Notes: generated from the letters alone by a model not told the origin. 64,000 bases of DNA from Carboxylicivirga mesophila (GCF_018271975.1 NZ_JAGUCN010000001.1:1-64000), one strand, 5' to 3'; positions 36,455-46,046 are shown, numbered from the stretch's first letter. Program-made: numbers and translations.

Positions 36455-38521
36455 TTAGATATCGAATTTACTTGCGTCGATGCCTTCGTTTACTTTAATA
36501 CTTTCAAACGTGATGTCGAATGATTGAGGACCAACCGCCTGGCTCATTTTTTTAGGAAATTTAATGCCATTCACCTCGGCATACTCGGTGTAGGTGCTGG
36601 CCATGGTACCTTGAGGACTTGTGCTTACTTCCTTTACTTTCAGGCCGGTGTTCCGACTGTAAAAAACTGTTTGCTCTTTACCAGAAGGGCTTATTACTTT
36701 TAACTTTACAACATCTTGTCCATCTACATTATCAGCGCCCAGCAACTCTAATTTATATCCCAATTCAGCATATTGTGTTTCAGGAAACATAACTGATTCG
36801 GCTTTCATATTTTCTAGCATTTCGCCTTCAATCTTCTGTTCGCCCATTGGGCTTACTACTTTACCGGCTTCACCGTTAAATACTTGTTTTGACACTAGGT
36901 TGCCCTGCATGTAAGTTTCAACGCACTGGTGGTTAGGACGACGGCTATACATCTTCATGCTTAATGGCATGCCTTGTACGTTCATTGTTCCTTCCAAGAT
37001 GTAGTTGTCAACAGCCGCAATGGCCTCAGTACCTCCAATAGCATTAATGTACTTGATAATCACTTTTTCAGCAGTAAGGTCAGCTGGCAAAGGCATGGCT
37101 TTAACCACATTGCCATAGAAATCATACATCTCTACTTTACCGTCCTTAGCAAATTTCTTTAAGCTGGCTCGCATGTTTGGCACATCGCCAACGGCTAATA
37201 TCAATGCATTGTCTGGCGTCAGGTATTTTTCAGCCATAGCTTTAATGTCGGCTGTGCTTACGGCATTCAGCTTTTCAAGGTAGGTTTCGTAATAATCTGC
37301 AGGCAGGTTGTACTTTTCAATGTTAAGTGCGAAACGGGCAACTGTAGCAGGATCCTCCAACGAACGCGAGAAACTACCGGTCAATGAATTCTTCACCATT
37401 TGAAGGCCTGCTTCATCAACCAGCTCAGTGCGCATACGCTCCATTTCATAAATGATTTCAGTAAAAGCACTATCGGTAACGCTTGTGCGTACATTGGCGC
37501 CAGCATTGAAAGTTCCAACCAGTTCATCTGAACTAAGTGATGAGTAAGCACCATAAGTAAAGGCCTTATCTTCTCTCAGGTTCTGGAATAATCTGGCACT
37601 GAACGATCCACCACCTAAAATACTGTTCATTACTCGTGCCTTAATAGCATCAGGATGCCCGGGCTTAAGATCAACATTGTATGATAGTGAAATGGTTGAT
37701 TGGGTGGATCCATCTTTGTTGGCTACCACTACCTTAGGTGTTTCAAAACCTGCAGGGAAATCATACTTGTAAGTTGGTACCTCTTTTGACTCCCACTGAG
37801 CAAAGTATTTCTTAGCTTGCTTTTTGGCTTCTTTCACAGAAATGTCACCAACAATAACCAGGTAAGCTACATTTGGTCGGAAATAGGTGTTGTAATATGA
37901 TTTTAAATCATCAACCGTAATAGCTTCAACTGAAGCTTCGGTAAGTATTTCTCCATAAGGGTGGTCTTTACCAAAACGTAAAACACTCTTAATGTTGGAG
38001 GCAATGGCTTTAGGGTCATCTTTTTGAGATTTAAGGCCTGTTAGCATTTGCTTCTGGGCTTTCTCAAGTTCTTCGGCAGGAAAAGAAGGATTGTATAAAA
38101 CGTCGGTCATTAGGTTTAAAAGTTCATCGGAGTGTTTCTTCAATGAAGAAGCATACATACCCTTGGAGCTGGTGTTGAGGGTTGCACCAATAAAGTCAAC
38201 GGCTTCGTCTATTTGGGCCTTACTACGCGTGCTTGTACCTGAACCCATCAGGTCGCCGGCAATACTTGAGTAACCAGCTTTTTCGCCTTCAATGAGCGGA
38301 TCAATATCCAGAGATAAGGTATAAGAAACAACAGGTACTTTGTCATTTTCAACCACAAATACTTTTAAGCCATTCTTTAATTCAAATGTTTGGGCCTTTC
38401 CAATATTTACCTTTGGAGCAGGACCTGGTTTGGGAGGCGTACTTCTGTCTAATTGAGCATTTATGTTAAAAGCTACTAGCAGTGCCAATATAAATAAAAC
38501 TGATTTTTTCATTCTGTTCAT
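36455..38521 (-). CDS. M16 peptidase-like protein lacking the zinc motif, with C-terminal lipoprotein-sorting-like domain
   Basis: Three in-frame ATGs exist (38533, 38521, 38512). The middle one is used, giving a signal peptide ending FNINAQ. Residues about 35-460 have the M16 insulinase fold, but where the HxxEH zinc motif should be the sequence reads GYSSIAGDLMGSGT, so this half is predicted to be non-catalytic. The C-terminal part (about 480-685) resembles an outer-membrane lipoprotein-sorting (LolA-like) or DUF4292-type domain. It lies 64 bp downstream of the gene for an M16 protein with an intact motif, so the pair likely forms an active/inactive heterodimer as in other M16B systems. Confidence 0.9.
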   Translation of the reverse strand: MNRMKKSVLFILALLVAFNINAQLDRSTPPKPGPAPKVNIGKAQTFELKNGLKVFVVENDKVPVVSYTLSLDIDPLIEGEKAGYSSIAGDLMGSGTSTRSKAQIDEAVDFIGATLNTSSKGMYASSLKKHSDELLNLMTDVLYNPSFPAEELEKAQKQMLTGLKSQKDDPKAIASNIKSVLRFGKDHPYGEILTEASVEAITVDDLKSYYNTYFRPNVAYLVIVGDISVKEAKKQAKKYFAQWESKEVPTYKYDFPAGFETPKVVVANKDGSTQSTISLSYNVDLKPGHPDAIKARVMNSILGGGSFSARLFQNLREDKAFTYGAYSSLSSDELVGTFNAGANVRTSVTDSAFTEIIYEMERMRTELVDEAGLQMVKNSLTGSFSRSLEDPATVARFALNIEKYNLPADYYETYLEKLNAVSTADIKAMAEKYLTPDNALILAVGDVPNMRASLKKFAKDGKVEMYDFYGNVVKAMPLPADLTAEKVIIKYINAIGGTEAIAAVDNYILEGTMNVQGMPLSMKMYSRRPNHQCVETYMQGNLVSKQVFNGEAGKVVSPMGEQKIEGEMLENMKAESVMFPETQYAELGYKLELLGADNVDGQDVVKLKVISPSGKEQTVFYSRNTGLKVKEVSTSPQGTMASTYTEYAEVNGIKFPKKMSQAVGPQSFDITFESIKVNEGIDASKFDI

Positions 38522-38585
38522 TTTTAAATCCATTCACACCGAATGGTATATTCTTTTTAATCAGTAATCGATCTCTTAATGGTGA

Positions 38586-39917
38586 TTAGTTTTGTTGTGA
38601 CTTAGGCAGGTAGTACAATACTACACGATTGTCTTCCACCAGATATTTATTAGCCACACGCTTAATATCTTCGCGGGTAACTGCCATGTACTTATCCAAT
38701 TCTGTATTTATCAGATTGGTATTGTCGAAATACACATAGTTAGTTGCCAGATTTTCTGCTCTGCTGGCCAGTTTCACATTAGATTTTACAAATGAATTCT
38801 CAAACTGGTTGCGTAGTTTCTGAAACTCTCTTTCTGAGATGAGTTCCTCGCGTACTTTTGAAACTTCTGCATCGATGGCAGCTTCCAGGTCAGCGCAATC
38901 AACACCCATATTTGGTAAGGCATAGGCCAATGCTACACTTGGATGTTGAAATGGCATAGCGAACGAACCTGCTTCAAGTGCTTTTTGCTGCTCGTCAACC
39001 AATGATTTATACAAGCGAGAACTTTGTCCACCAGATAACAAGGTTGACAGCATATCTAATGCATAGTAATCATTAGTACCCATGGCAGGCGTGCGGTAGG
39101 CTTGTACAATTAAAGGAAGCTGTATGTTGTCAAAAATGGTGTCGCGCACTTCGCCTCCCAGTTCTGGTTCAACCATGCTTGGTCGGTAAATATCCTTCTT
39201 GCCTTTAGGAATATCTGCAAAGTACTTGTTAATTAGTTCTTTTGTTGATTCAATTTCGATATCACCAGCAATAACAAGTGCTGCATTGTTAGGCACATAG
39301 AATTCCTTGTAAAACTGCTGAAACTCCTCATCTTTGGCAGCGCGTATGTGGTCAGGATCACCAATTACTGTCCAGCGGTAAGGGTGTACTTTGAAAGCTC
39401 TTTTCATAGTCTCCTGAAACAGCGTACCATAAGGACGGCTGTCAACAGTCTGTTTTTTCTCCTCAATAACTACCTTCTTTTGAGTCTGGATACCAATCGA
39501 GTCCACTTTCGCATGCAACATTCTTTCCGACTCAAGCCATAGGCCAAGCTCTAACTGGTTCGATGGCAAAATTTCATAGTAATAGGTGCGGTCGTTTGAT
39601 GTATTGGCGTTGAGTGTTCCACCGGCACGTTCTACAAAATTAGAGTATTCACCTCTTGGAATGTTTTCAGTGCCTTCGAACATTAAATGTTCAAAGAAGT
39701 GTGCGAATCCGGTACGTTCAGGATTTTCATTCTTTGAACCAACGTGGTACATTACCGAGACGGTAACTATGGGAGTGGACTTGTCCTGATGCAGAATGAC
39801 ATGCAGGCCATTGTCAAGGTCATATTCTTCGAAGCTAATTTTATTTGATTGGGCACTAACGGCGCCAATGCCGGCTAAAAAAAGTGAAAAAGCCAGTAAT
39901 AAAAAACGGTTCTTCAT
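38586..39917 (-). CDS. M16 family zinc peptidase (catalytic partner)
   Basis: The start is ATG 39917; the open frame extends 6 bp upstream to a TTG. The 443-residue protein has a signal peptide (about 1-23, VSAQ/S). The inverted zinc motif HxxEH is intact in GFAHFFEHLMFEGTE (His, Glu and His around residues 74-78), with the distal Glu in VVIEEKKQ (about 150-157). M16_C follows (about 190-375). It would degrade peptides in the periplasm. It is first in a two-gene operon with the motif-less M16 protein. Confidence 0.94.
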   Translation of the reverse strand: MKNRFLLLAFSLFLAGIGAVSAQSNKISFEEYDLDNGLHVILHQDKSTPIVTVSVMYHVGSKNENPERTGFAHFFEHLMFEGTENIPRGEYSNFVERAGGTLNANTSNDRTYYYEILPSNQLELGLWLESERMLHAKVDSIGIQTQKKVVIEEKKQTVDSRPYGTLFQETMKRAFKVHPYRWTVIGDPDHIRAAKDEEFQQFYKEFYVPNNAALVIAGDIEIESTKELINKYFADIPKGKKDIYRPSMVEPELGGEVRDTIFDNIQLPLIVQAYRTPAMGTNDYYALDMLSTLLSGGQSSRLYKSLVDEQQKALEAGSFAMPFQHPSVALAYALPNMGVDCADLEAAIDAEVSKVREELISEREFQKLRNQFENSFVKSNVKLASRAENLATNYVYFDNTNLINTELDKYMAVTREDIKRVANKYLVEDNRVVLYYLPKSQQN

Positions 39918-40129
39918 ATTCAAACTTCATGTTTAAGTTAATGTTCGGCAACGAACAATAAGCAGGCCGAAATGTATAAGTGTAAGATATATAGAGCTGT
40001 AAGGTTGTTTATTATATTCAGTATGTGTGCATTAATGAACAATAAGGTGTACGAAACCGTACATAATGGGCACTTGTTAAAAAAGTGAGATTTTTTCCAT
40101 CTGTACTTTCATTCTTATTTGGACATACT

Positions 40130-40137
40130 ATTTTTGT
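40130..40137 (+). promoter_or_regulatory. Putative -7 element for the DUF6452-like gene
   Basis: TATTTTTG exactly matches TAnnTTTG, 16 bp before the start codon at 40153. No clear -33 element was found. Confidence 0.45.
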
Positions 40138-40152
40138 ATCAAAGCTTAATAG

Positions 40153-40650
40153 ATGAAGATAAAACCGTTTGGTCACGTTTTTTTGGCTGCCACAATACTG
40201 TTATTGGTGGCCTGTGACGAATCCAGTCTTTGCCTCTCTGGACAAAACGCCATACAGGCTGGTTTGTACTCTGGTGCATCAGGTGAAGCGAAAGATACAA
40301 CCCTTAATGGGGTTTACCTATGGGGTTATGACGAAATAAATGATGCCAATCTGCCATTGTTAATTGACAGCGCCCGAGTGCAAAAGATGTACATGCCTAC
40401 CAATATTGAACGCGATACCACCAGTTTTGTGTTCAGGGAGCAGACAATTGCGAGCGACATTGTGGATACGATAATGTTTGTATATACTCGAGAGCTGAAT
40501 TATGTGTCTGGAGATTGTGGTTTTACCTACAATCTTCATATTGATACGGTGATTCATACGATTAATATCATTGATTCTGTTGTAGTGAGTTACCCATCAG
40601 TGTTGTACAACGAAAACCTTGAAAATGTTAAAATATTTATTGAGCCTTAG
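40153..40650 (+). CDS. DUF6452-like lipoprotein
   Basis: The 165-residue lipoprotein has a lipobox ending LLLVAC21. The mature protein contains a Cys-rich start (DESSLCLSG) and a late GDCGFTYNLHIDTV segment, resembling DUF6452, a small Bacteroidota family of unknown function. Its 3' end overlaps the next gene by 26 bp. It is usually paired with a DUF6048 gene, as here, supporting a joint role at the outer membrane. Confidence 0.72.
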   Translation: MKIKPFGHVFLAATILLLVACDESSLCLSGQNAIQAGLYSGASGEAKDTTLNGVYLWGYDEINDANLPLLIDSARVQKMYMPTNIERDTTSFVFREQTIASDIVDTIMFVYTRELNYVSGDCGFTYNLHIDTVIHTINIIDSVVVSYPSVLYNENLENVKIFIEP

Positions 40651-41314
40651 TGTTTTGCTGTTAAGTGTTGGGGTGTTAGCGCAAAAAGCTGACATTAAGC
40701 TTAACGGGGATGAAGAAAAGAAAGTCAACAAAGGTAATCCGGGCCTGGCAGTGGGGATAGATTTAGCTCCTTTTATTACGCACCTGTTCGCTAACGAACG
40801 ATTTGGTGTTGAAGTTAATGCGCGCTATACTATAAACAGTAAGTGGCAACTGGCAGCTGAAGTGGGTTACGAAAATGTTGATCTGGATAATAAACAAATG
40901 AAATATACTTCCAATGGTAGCTTTATACGTGCCGGTATTGACTATAACCTGTTTCGGGTTGAAGAAATTGGCAATAATGACAATATTCTTCTGGGGCTAA
41001 GATACGGTGCGGCGGTGCAGGAACATAGCTGTCCGCGTTATACCATAAGTGAAGATTATTGGGGAGATGTTTCACAATCTATAGGAGCGTCCACAGTGGG
41101 ATCGCATTGGGCCGAATTTGTATTTGGTTTGCGCTCTGAAGTACTTAAGAATTTTTACATGGGTTGGAGTGTTCGTTTCAGGACCATTATTAACGTTGGG
41201 GTTAATAATGAGTTGGAGCCCTATTCAATACCTGGATTTGGTCGTCGTGATCGCTCAACCAATATGGGATTTACTTATTCACTTGAATATCATATTCCAT
41301 TCCGGAAAAAATAA
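40625..41314 (+). CDS. DUF6048-like outer membrane protein
   Basis: The ATG at 40625 is preferred to an in-frame TTG 6 bp upstream. It gives a signal peptide ending GVLAQ. The roughly 229-residue mature protein looks like an eight-stranded beta-barrel: alternating hydrophobic strands, ending SLEYHIPFRKK. It matches the DUF6048 family, often encoded beside DUF6452. It overlaps the preceding gene by 26 bp, and the glutaminase ATG follows its stop directly, so it sits inside a tight operon. Confidence 0.75.
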   Translation: MLKYLLSLSVLLLSVGVLAQKADIKLNGDEEKKVNKGNPGLAVGIDLAPFITHLFANERFGVEVNARYTINSKWQLAAEVGYENVDLDNKQMKYTSNGSFIRAGIDYNLFRVEEIGNNDNILLGLRYGAAVQEHSCPRYTISEDYWGDVSQSIGASTVGSHWAEFVFGLRSEVLKNFYMGWSVRFRTIINVGVNNELEPYSIPGFGRRDRSTNMGFTYSLEYHIPFRKK

Positions 41315-42259
41315 ATGCCCATGAGTAGCTCTGAAGCAATGACAACGGACTGGCAAGGCGTTATCGATGAGATAGCGGAAGAGGTAAAGCCACTTCTGGA
41401 CGAAGGAAAGGTGGCCGACTATATTCCTGAGTTGGGAAATGTTGATAAAGCTAATTTTGGCATGTCAATCAGTTTGATTGATGGCAGAGAGTTTTATTGT
41501 GGTCAGGCTCTAAAAAGCTTTTCTATTCAGAGTATCTCAAAAGTCTTTAGCTTAACCAGGGCTTTTTCCTTATTGAAGGACGACTTATGGAAACGCGTTG
41601 GAAAAGAGCCGTCTGGTAATCCTTTTAATTCGCTAATACAGCTAGAGCATGAAAATGGTAAGCCCCGCAACCCGTTTATCAATGCAGGAGCCATTGTTGT
41701 AGCTGATTGTGTGGTTAGTCACACGCAAGACTCCTTGAATGAGGTTATTGGGTACATACGTGGGTTGGCTGATAACAAGAATATTCAGATTGATCATGCC
41801 ATGTTTCGGTCTGAAAAGGCGTTTGGGCATCGAAATGCTGCTTTGGCCCATTTCATGAAAAGCTATGACAACATACAATCGGATGTTGATGAGGTCCTTG
41901 ATTTCTATTTTGGGCATTGCTCCCTGTCAATGAGTTGTCAGGATGTATCCAGGGCATTTTTGTTTTTAGCTAATCACGGTGTTCATCCTCGCACCAATAA
42001 GCGCTACCTCACGGCCAGCCAGGCCAAGCGGCTTAATGCCTTGTTACTGACATGTGGTACCTACGACGCTGCAGGTGATTTTGCTTTTAGAGTAGGTATG
42101 CCTGGGAAAAGTGGTGTTGGAGGTGGTATTGCCGCCATTATTCCCGGATTATTATCAGTTTGTGTTTGGAGTCCTGGCCTTGATAAGCATGGTAACTCAC
42201 TGGCAGGAGTGAAAGCACTCGAACTATTGACCACTAAAACAGGAATATCAATTTTCTAA
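41315..42259 (+). CDS. glsA: Glutaminase (serine-dependent beta-lactamase-like fold)
   Basis: The 314-residue enzyme hydrolyses glutamine to glutamate and ammonia. The nucleophile motif SxxK is in SIQSISKVF (about 70-78). NPFINAGAIV (about 117-126), CSLSMSCQDVSRA (about 207-219) and GMPGKSGVGGGIAAIIPG (about 263-280) are family signatures. The ATG directly follows the stop of the DUF6048 gene. Length is normal for the family. Residues 1-9 add a short Ser-rich N-terminus, and an alternative ATG at residue 3 or 9 is possible. Confidence 0.96.
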   Translation: MPMSSSEAMTTDWQGVIDEIAEEVKPLLDEGKVADYIPELGNVDKANFGMSISLIDGREFYCGQALKSFSIQSISKVFSLTRAFSLLKDDLWKRVGKEPSGNPFNSLIQLEHENGKPRNPFINAGAIVVADCVVSHTQDSLNEVIGYIRGLADNKNIQIDHAMFRSEKAFGHRNAALAHFMKSYDNIQSDVDEVLDFYFGHCSLSMSCQDVSRAFLFLANHGVHPRTNKRYLTASQAKRLNALLLTCGTYDAAGDFAFRVGMPGKSGVGGGIAAIIPGLLSVCVWSPGLDKHGNSLAGVKALELLTTKTGISIF

Positions 42260-42269
42260 TACTAATTGG

Positions 42270-42704
42270 ATGTTAGCAAAATCTTTTAAATCACTCGGGC
42301 AATTTTTATTAAGATATGGATTAGCTGTAGCGTTCATATGGTTAGGTCTGATGAAACTTAAAAATAGCGAGGCCGATTACCTCAAAGATGTTTTGTCAAA
42401 CTCTGCAATGTTAGGCTGGTTGCTAAAGTACATTACGCCATATGCATTTTCGCAACTGGTTGCATACTTGCAAATGCTGATAGGTATTATGATAGCAGCA
42501 AAACCGGTTGCTCGTAAATTGTCTTTTGTGGGAGGAGTGCTTGCTACCATAGTGTTATTTTTGAGTGTTACCACTTTATTTACCAGTTCATATGTTTGGT
42601 TGCCACCCTATGGCTTTCCAGAATTATCAAAGCTGGGGCAAAGCATTCTGAAAGATGTTATTTTATTAGGAGCAGCTATGTGGTGTGTTGGCGATTCGGC
42701 CTAA
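42270..42704 (+). CDS. DUF417 family (YkgB/RclC-like) inner membrane protein
   Basis: The 144-residue protein has four predicted membrane segments (about 12-28, 47-70, 75-100, 118-138). It shows DUF417 features: an N-terminal YGLAVAFIWLGLMKL and the C-terminal LGQSILKDVILLGAA, similar to the E. coli RclC/YkgB inner membrane protein linked to reactive chlorine resistance. The function in this host is unknown. It lies 10 bp after the glutaminase gene. Confidence 0.85.
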   Translation: MLAKSFKSLGQFLLRYGLAVAFIWLGLMKLKNSEADYLKDVLSNSAMLGWLLKYITPYAFSQLVAYLQMLIGIMIAAKPVARKLSFVGGVLATIVLFLSVTTLFTSSYVWLPPYGFPELSKLGQSILKDVILLGAAMWCVGDSA

Positions 42705-42755
42705 ACAAACTTGATTGAATCTCATCCAAAACCAGGAACCAATAAATTGTATTTA

Positions 42756-43337
42756 ATGAAAAATGTAACCGTTTTTTGTGCTTCAAGCCCCAAAGTTAAA
42801 CAGGCTTATCTGGCCGAGGCAACTAGTCTGGCTGAAGAGCTGGTAAAAGCCAATTATAGAATAGTATATGGCGGAGGCGCTGTTGGGTTGATGGGAAATT
42901 TGGCTAATCGTGCGCTAGAACTAAATGGCCAGGTGAGGGGTATCATACCACATTTCATGGTTGAAGTGGAGTGGGAGCACAAAGGTGTTAGTGATATGGT
43001 GCATGTGGATGATATGGCCGAGCGAAAAAAATTGCTTGTAAAAGATAGTGATGCCATAGTGGTACTCGCTGGTGGTATTGGCACGCTGGAAGAGTTGTTT
43101 GAGGTGTTATCCTTAAAAAAACTGGGGCAAATAACACAGCCCATTATCCTGGTAAACACAGGAGGTTTCTTTGATCCCTTAATTAAGATGCTTGAGAAAT
43201 TAGTGGATGAGCAGTTTATGCGCGTTGAGCATCATGCCTTGTGGCATTTGGTTGAATCTTCACAGCAGGTATGTCAGGCCATTGAAGAGCTGCCTGCATG
43301 GCATAATAATGCCATTGAGATAGCAGCGGTGAAATAA
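42756..43337 (+). CDS. LOG family (TIGR00730) nucleotide 5'-monophosphate phosphoribohydrolase
   Basis: The start is ATG 42756 (MKNVTVFCASS). An upstream in-frame TTG at 42711 would only add an unconserved 15-residue tail. The roughly 193-residue Rossmann-like protein carries VYGGGAVGLMGNLANRAL (about 38-55) and the active-site region LAGGIGTLEELFE (about 104-116). LOG proteins release cytokinin bases or cleave purine nucleotides. It is last in the run of genes from 40153. Confidence 0.92.
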   Translation: MKNVTVFCASSPKVKQAYLAEATSLAEELVKANYRIVYGGGAVGLMGNLANRALELNGQVRGIIPHFMVEVEWEHKGVSDMVHVDDMAERKKLLVKDSDAIVVLAGGIGTLEELFEVLSLKKLGQITQPIILVNTGGFFDPLIKMLEKLVDEQFMRVEHHALWHLVESSQQVCQAIEELPAWHNNAIEIAAVK

Positions 43338-43385
43338 GTTTCTTTTGAGTTGTTATTTGCGAATATATGCATTCGTATTTTTGAT

Positions 43386-43393
43386 TACTTTTG
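43386..43393 (+). promoter_or_regulatory. Putative -7 element upstream of the DUF4271 gene
   Basis: TACTTTTG matches TAnnTTTG exactly, 21 bp before the ATG at 43414. A TTTG lies 26 bp upstream, which is wider than the usual spacing. Confidence 0.5.
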
Positions 43394-43413
43394 TCGAATA
43401 GTGCTTTTTTTGG

Positions 43414-44463
43414 ATGGGGAAAACAACGGTAACATATCAGCAAGCGCAGCAGGTTGCAGTCGGTCAAGCCGCTACAAGTGGTGATAGCCTGGCTACCAAT
43501 AAAAGTTTGCGTACGCCTATCCAGGAAATATCGACTGCAGCACCGAGGCATTTGCAAGTGAAGCAAGCAGCGCTGCCAAAGAAGAAAATTTACAGAACCT
43601 GGTCCTCAGAGGACTCGGTTTATTTCAACCTTAAGTCATCTGATGGAGCGATAGGTATTGGTAAGGTATCTTTGCCAAGTGAGTCAACAGTCGAAAAACA
43701 GGCACTGAATAAGACGGCAGCAGAATCTATTCAAATAGCGATAGACACAAGTAATCAGTCTGTACAAAATGTTGTGTCTGTTCCACCACCTCCGGTCATA
43801 CAGCGCAAGGGTTCTCCATTTGAGGAATCCAAAGACTGGCTGGCAGGCTTTATTTTGCTTGCTTTAATTGTGGCAGGCTTCATAAAACTTACGGCGGGAA
43901 AATACTTAAGTGACTTATTCTCATCGGTTCGTTATCAGCAGAGTGCCTCCAAGTTATTTTTCAGTGGTAATCTTCAAAATCAAAAGCCATCGTGGGCGCT
44001 CACTGTGTTATTCTTTTTGTCAACATCGATGCTCATTTTTGAGTTTGCTCACCTGGGAGGTAAAAGTCCGCAGCGTTTTAGTCCTTTTATCTTTTTTATA
44101 TTGGTAAATGCAGGTGTGGTTGGTTATTTTATTCTCAAAAACCTGCTATATCGGTTTGTGGCGGCTGTATTTGAAGCCCATCAGGCTACCAAAGAATATT
44201 TATTTAATGCCAATATGCTAAGTAAGGTATTTGGTATAGCGTGTTTGCCAATCGTTAGTATTGTACCATTTGTTGATGTATTAACAGCTACTTTTTTGCT
44301 GAAAGCAGGTGTTGTGCTATTTATAATCATGTACATTATTCAATTACTTCGCGGGGCTAAAATAATTTTGCGCAGCCCCCTTTCAATATTTTATATGTTT
44401 TTGTACTTTTGTGCCCTAGAAATTTTACCCTTATCAATACTTATTAAAGTAATGATATACTAG
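43414..44463 (+). CDS. DUF4271 family membrane protein
   Basis: In this 349-residue protein the first about 135 residues are polar, probably disordered, with a short Pro-rich stretch (VPPPPVIQRK). The rest has about six membrane segments (beginning DWLAGFILLALIVAG and ending FCALEILPLSILIKVMIY). It matches DUF4271, restricted to Bacteroidota and usually followed by hemD, as here. Function is unknown. The gene is followed after 48 bp by uroporphyrinogen-III synthase. Confidence 0.88.
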   Translation: MGKTTVTYQQAQQVAVGQAATSGDSLATNKSLRTPIQEISTAAPRHLQVKQAALPKKKIYRTWSSEDSVYFNLKSSDGAIGIGKVSLPSESTVEKQALNKTAAESIQIAIDTSNQSVQNVVSVPPPPVIQRKGSPFEESKDWLAGFILLALIVAGFIKLTAGKYLSDLFSSVRYQQSASKLFFSGNLQNQKPSWALTVLFFLSTSMLIFEFAHLGGKSPQRFSPFIFFILVNAGVVGYFILKNLLYRFVAAVFEAHQATKEYLFNANMLSKVFGIACLPIVSIVPFVDVLTATFLLKAGVVLFIIMYIIQLLRGAKIILRSPLSIFYMFLYFCALEILPLSILIKVMIY

Positions 44464-44511
44464 GGAATAGTAAATGAGGTAAAGGTTTAGTTGAATTTAA
44501 ATTGTAGAACA

Positions 44512-45261
44512 TTGAAGATTAAAAGAATACTGGTTTCACAACCCAAACCCTCAACCCCCAAATCTCCCTACTTTGATTTGGCCGAAAAAAGCAATCTGAA
44601 AATAGATTTCAGACCTTTTATTCAGGTAGAAGCGGTTTCAGCAAAGGAATTCAGGCAACAAAAAGTTAATTTGCTGGACTATACAGCAGTGATTTTTACC
44701 AGCCGAACAGCTATCGATCATTATTTCCGCATTGCTGAAGAAATGCGCGTAACTGTGCCCGATACCATGAAGTATTTCTGTATATCAGAAGCAACAGCTT
44801 TTTATTTACAGAAGTATATTGTGTACAGAAAACGTAAAATCTTCCACTCTACAGGAAAATTTGCTGATTTAGCCGAGGTAGTGAAAAAGCATAAAGATGA
44901 GACTTTCCTGGTGCCATTATCGGATATTCATAAGCAGGAAATTCCAACTTTGCTGAATAAGGCAAAAGTAAAGTACACAAAGGCAATTTTATACCGTACA
45001 GTTAGTAGCGACTTGAGTGATCTTAAGGATGTTAACTACGATGTGCTGGTGTTCTTTAGTCCTTCGGGAATTGCTTCATTAATGCAGAACTTCCCTGACT
45101 TTGTGCAGAATGATACCAAAATTGCTTCTTTTGGACCAGCTACAGCCAAGGCGGTGAAGGATGCAGGCTTGCGTCTTGATATTCAGGCACCAATGCCACA
45201 GGCTCCATCAATGACAATGGCGCTTGAGCAATACATCAAGAAATACAACAAAGGAAAATAA
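44512..45261 (+). CDS. hemD: Uroporphyrinogen-III synthase
   Basis: TTG 44512 is chosen as start (MKIKRILVSQPKP), because homologues as I recall begin at this conserved segment. A TTG at 44491 is also open. The roughly 249-residue protein has the two alternating alpha/beta lobes of the HemD family (IFTSRTAIDHYF, about 62-73; FFSPSGIASLMQNF, about 181-194; ASFGPATAKAVKDAGL, about 202-217). It closes and isomerises hydroxymethylbilane in tetrapyrrole synthesis. No other heme genes are near. Confidence 0.9.
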   Translation: MKIKRILVSQPKPSTPKSPYFDLAEKSNLKIDFRPFIQVEAVSAKEFRQQKVNLLDYTAVIFTSRTAIDHYFRIAEEMRVTVPDTMKYFCISEATAFYLQKYIVYRKRKIFHSTGKFADLAEVVKKHKDETFLVPLSDIHKQEIPTLLNKAKVKYTKAILYRTVSSDLSDLKDVNYDVLVFFSPSGIASLMQNFPDFVQNDTKIASFGPATAKAVKDAGLRLDIQAPMPQAPSMTMALEQYIKKYNKGK

Positions 45262-45283
45262 TACATACAGCCTGAGGCTGATT

Positions 45284-45319
45284 AATCCTCTTTGTCTCTG
45301 GCAGAGAGGATTATTTTTA
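45284..45319 (+). terminator. Terminator between hemD and rnpA
   Basis: AATCCTCT at 45284-45291 pairs perfectly with AGAGGATT at 45305-45312, followed by ATTTTTAT. Confidence 0.75.
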
Positions 45320-45329
45320 TCTGACAATA

Positions 45330-45737
45330 ATGGAACAGCAGCGGTTTACCTTTAGTAAGAATGAGCGTTTGTGCAGCCGCACAACCATTCAGGAACTGTT
45401 TACAAAAGGTCAGTCGTTTGTTAAATATCCTTTCCGGGTGAGTTACATACCTATAGAATCAGGTGATGATGTGCCCATTCAATTGCTTATCAGTGTATCC
45501 AAGAAGCGATTTAAGAGAGCTAACAAGCGCAATCGTGTAAAGCGACTTGTGCGCGAAGCATACCGTTTAAATAAACTTGATGCTTATTCTCAACTGAAGG
45601 ATGTCAATGTGCATTTAGCTGTTGCTTTTGTGTATTTGCCAAGTGAACTTCTTGATTTTGCTTCTGTTCAAAAGGGAGTGAAGAAAGCACTCAAAAAGCT
45701 AACTGATGAAGTTCGAAAGAATGAAGAAAAAGAATAG
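45330..45737 (+). CDS. rnpA: Ribonuclease P protein component
   Basis: The 135-residue basic protein that helps the RNase P RNA mature tRNA 5' ends. The family signature is intact: [19 protein letters not shown] near the N-terminus and the RNR motif in [21 protein letters not shown] (quoted in part: [15 protein letters not shown]). The next gene, yidD, overlaps its 3' end. rpmH is not adjacent. Confidence 0.96.
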   Translation: MEQQRFTFSKNERLCSRTTIQELFTKGQSFVKYPFRVSYIPIESGDDVPIQLLISVSKKRFKRANKRNRVKRLVREAYRLNKLDAYSQLKDVNVHLAVAFVYLPSELLDFASVQKGVKKALKKLTDEVRKNEEKE

Positions 45738-45993
45738 CATAGTGCGTTTTATTCATTACCTGCTATTCCTGTTGAAAAGCGGGCTGGTGGCTCTTTTGCT
45801 CATACCTGTTAAGTTGTATCAGTGGTTTATTTCACCCATTTTAGGGGCATCATGCCGGTATACGCCCACTTGCTCACAGTATACCATTGAGGCGCTTAAG
45901 AAGCACGGGCCATTCAAAGGCTTATATTTATCCATAAAACGTATATTGAGCTGTCATCCATGGGGTGGCCACGGGCATGATCCTGTTCCTTAA
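45721..45993 (+). CDS. yidD: Membrane protein insertion efficiency factor YidD
   Basis: ATG 45721 is used; another in-frame ATG at 45706 would add five residues. Either overlaps rnpA. The roughly 90-residue protein carries the YidD core [22 protein letters not shown] with conserved cysteines (quoted in part: [15 protein letters not shown]) and the C-terminal [14 protein letters not shown]. It assists YidC-mediated membrane protein insertion. The rnpA-yidD pairing is typical. Confidence 0.96.
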   Translation: MKKKNSIVRFIHYLLFLLKSGLVALLLIPVKLYQWFISPILGASCRYTPTCSQYTIEALKKHGPFKGLYLSIKRILSCHPWGGHGHDPVP

Positions 45994-46034
45994 GCAGGTT
46001 GGTTTATTTTTCTTATATTGCCATTCAAAATATC

Positions 46035-46040
46035 GGAGGG
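46035..46040 (+). promoter_or_regulatory. Strong Shine-Dalgarno site deciding the DUF2147 start
   Basis: GGAGGG at 46035-46040 lies six bases upstream of ATG 46047. A canonical ribosome binding site is rare in this window, so it selects this start over the upstream GTG-type start (45999) and the downstream ATGs. Confidence 0.7.
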
Positions 46041-46046
46041 AATAGA

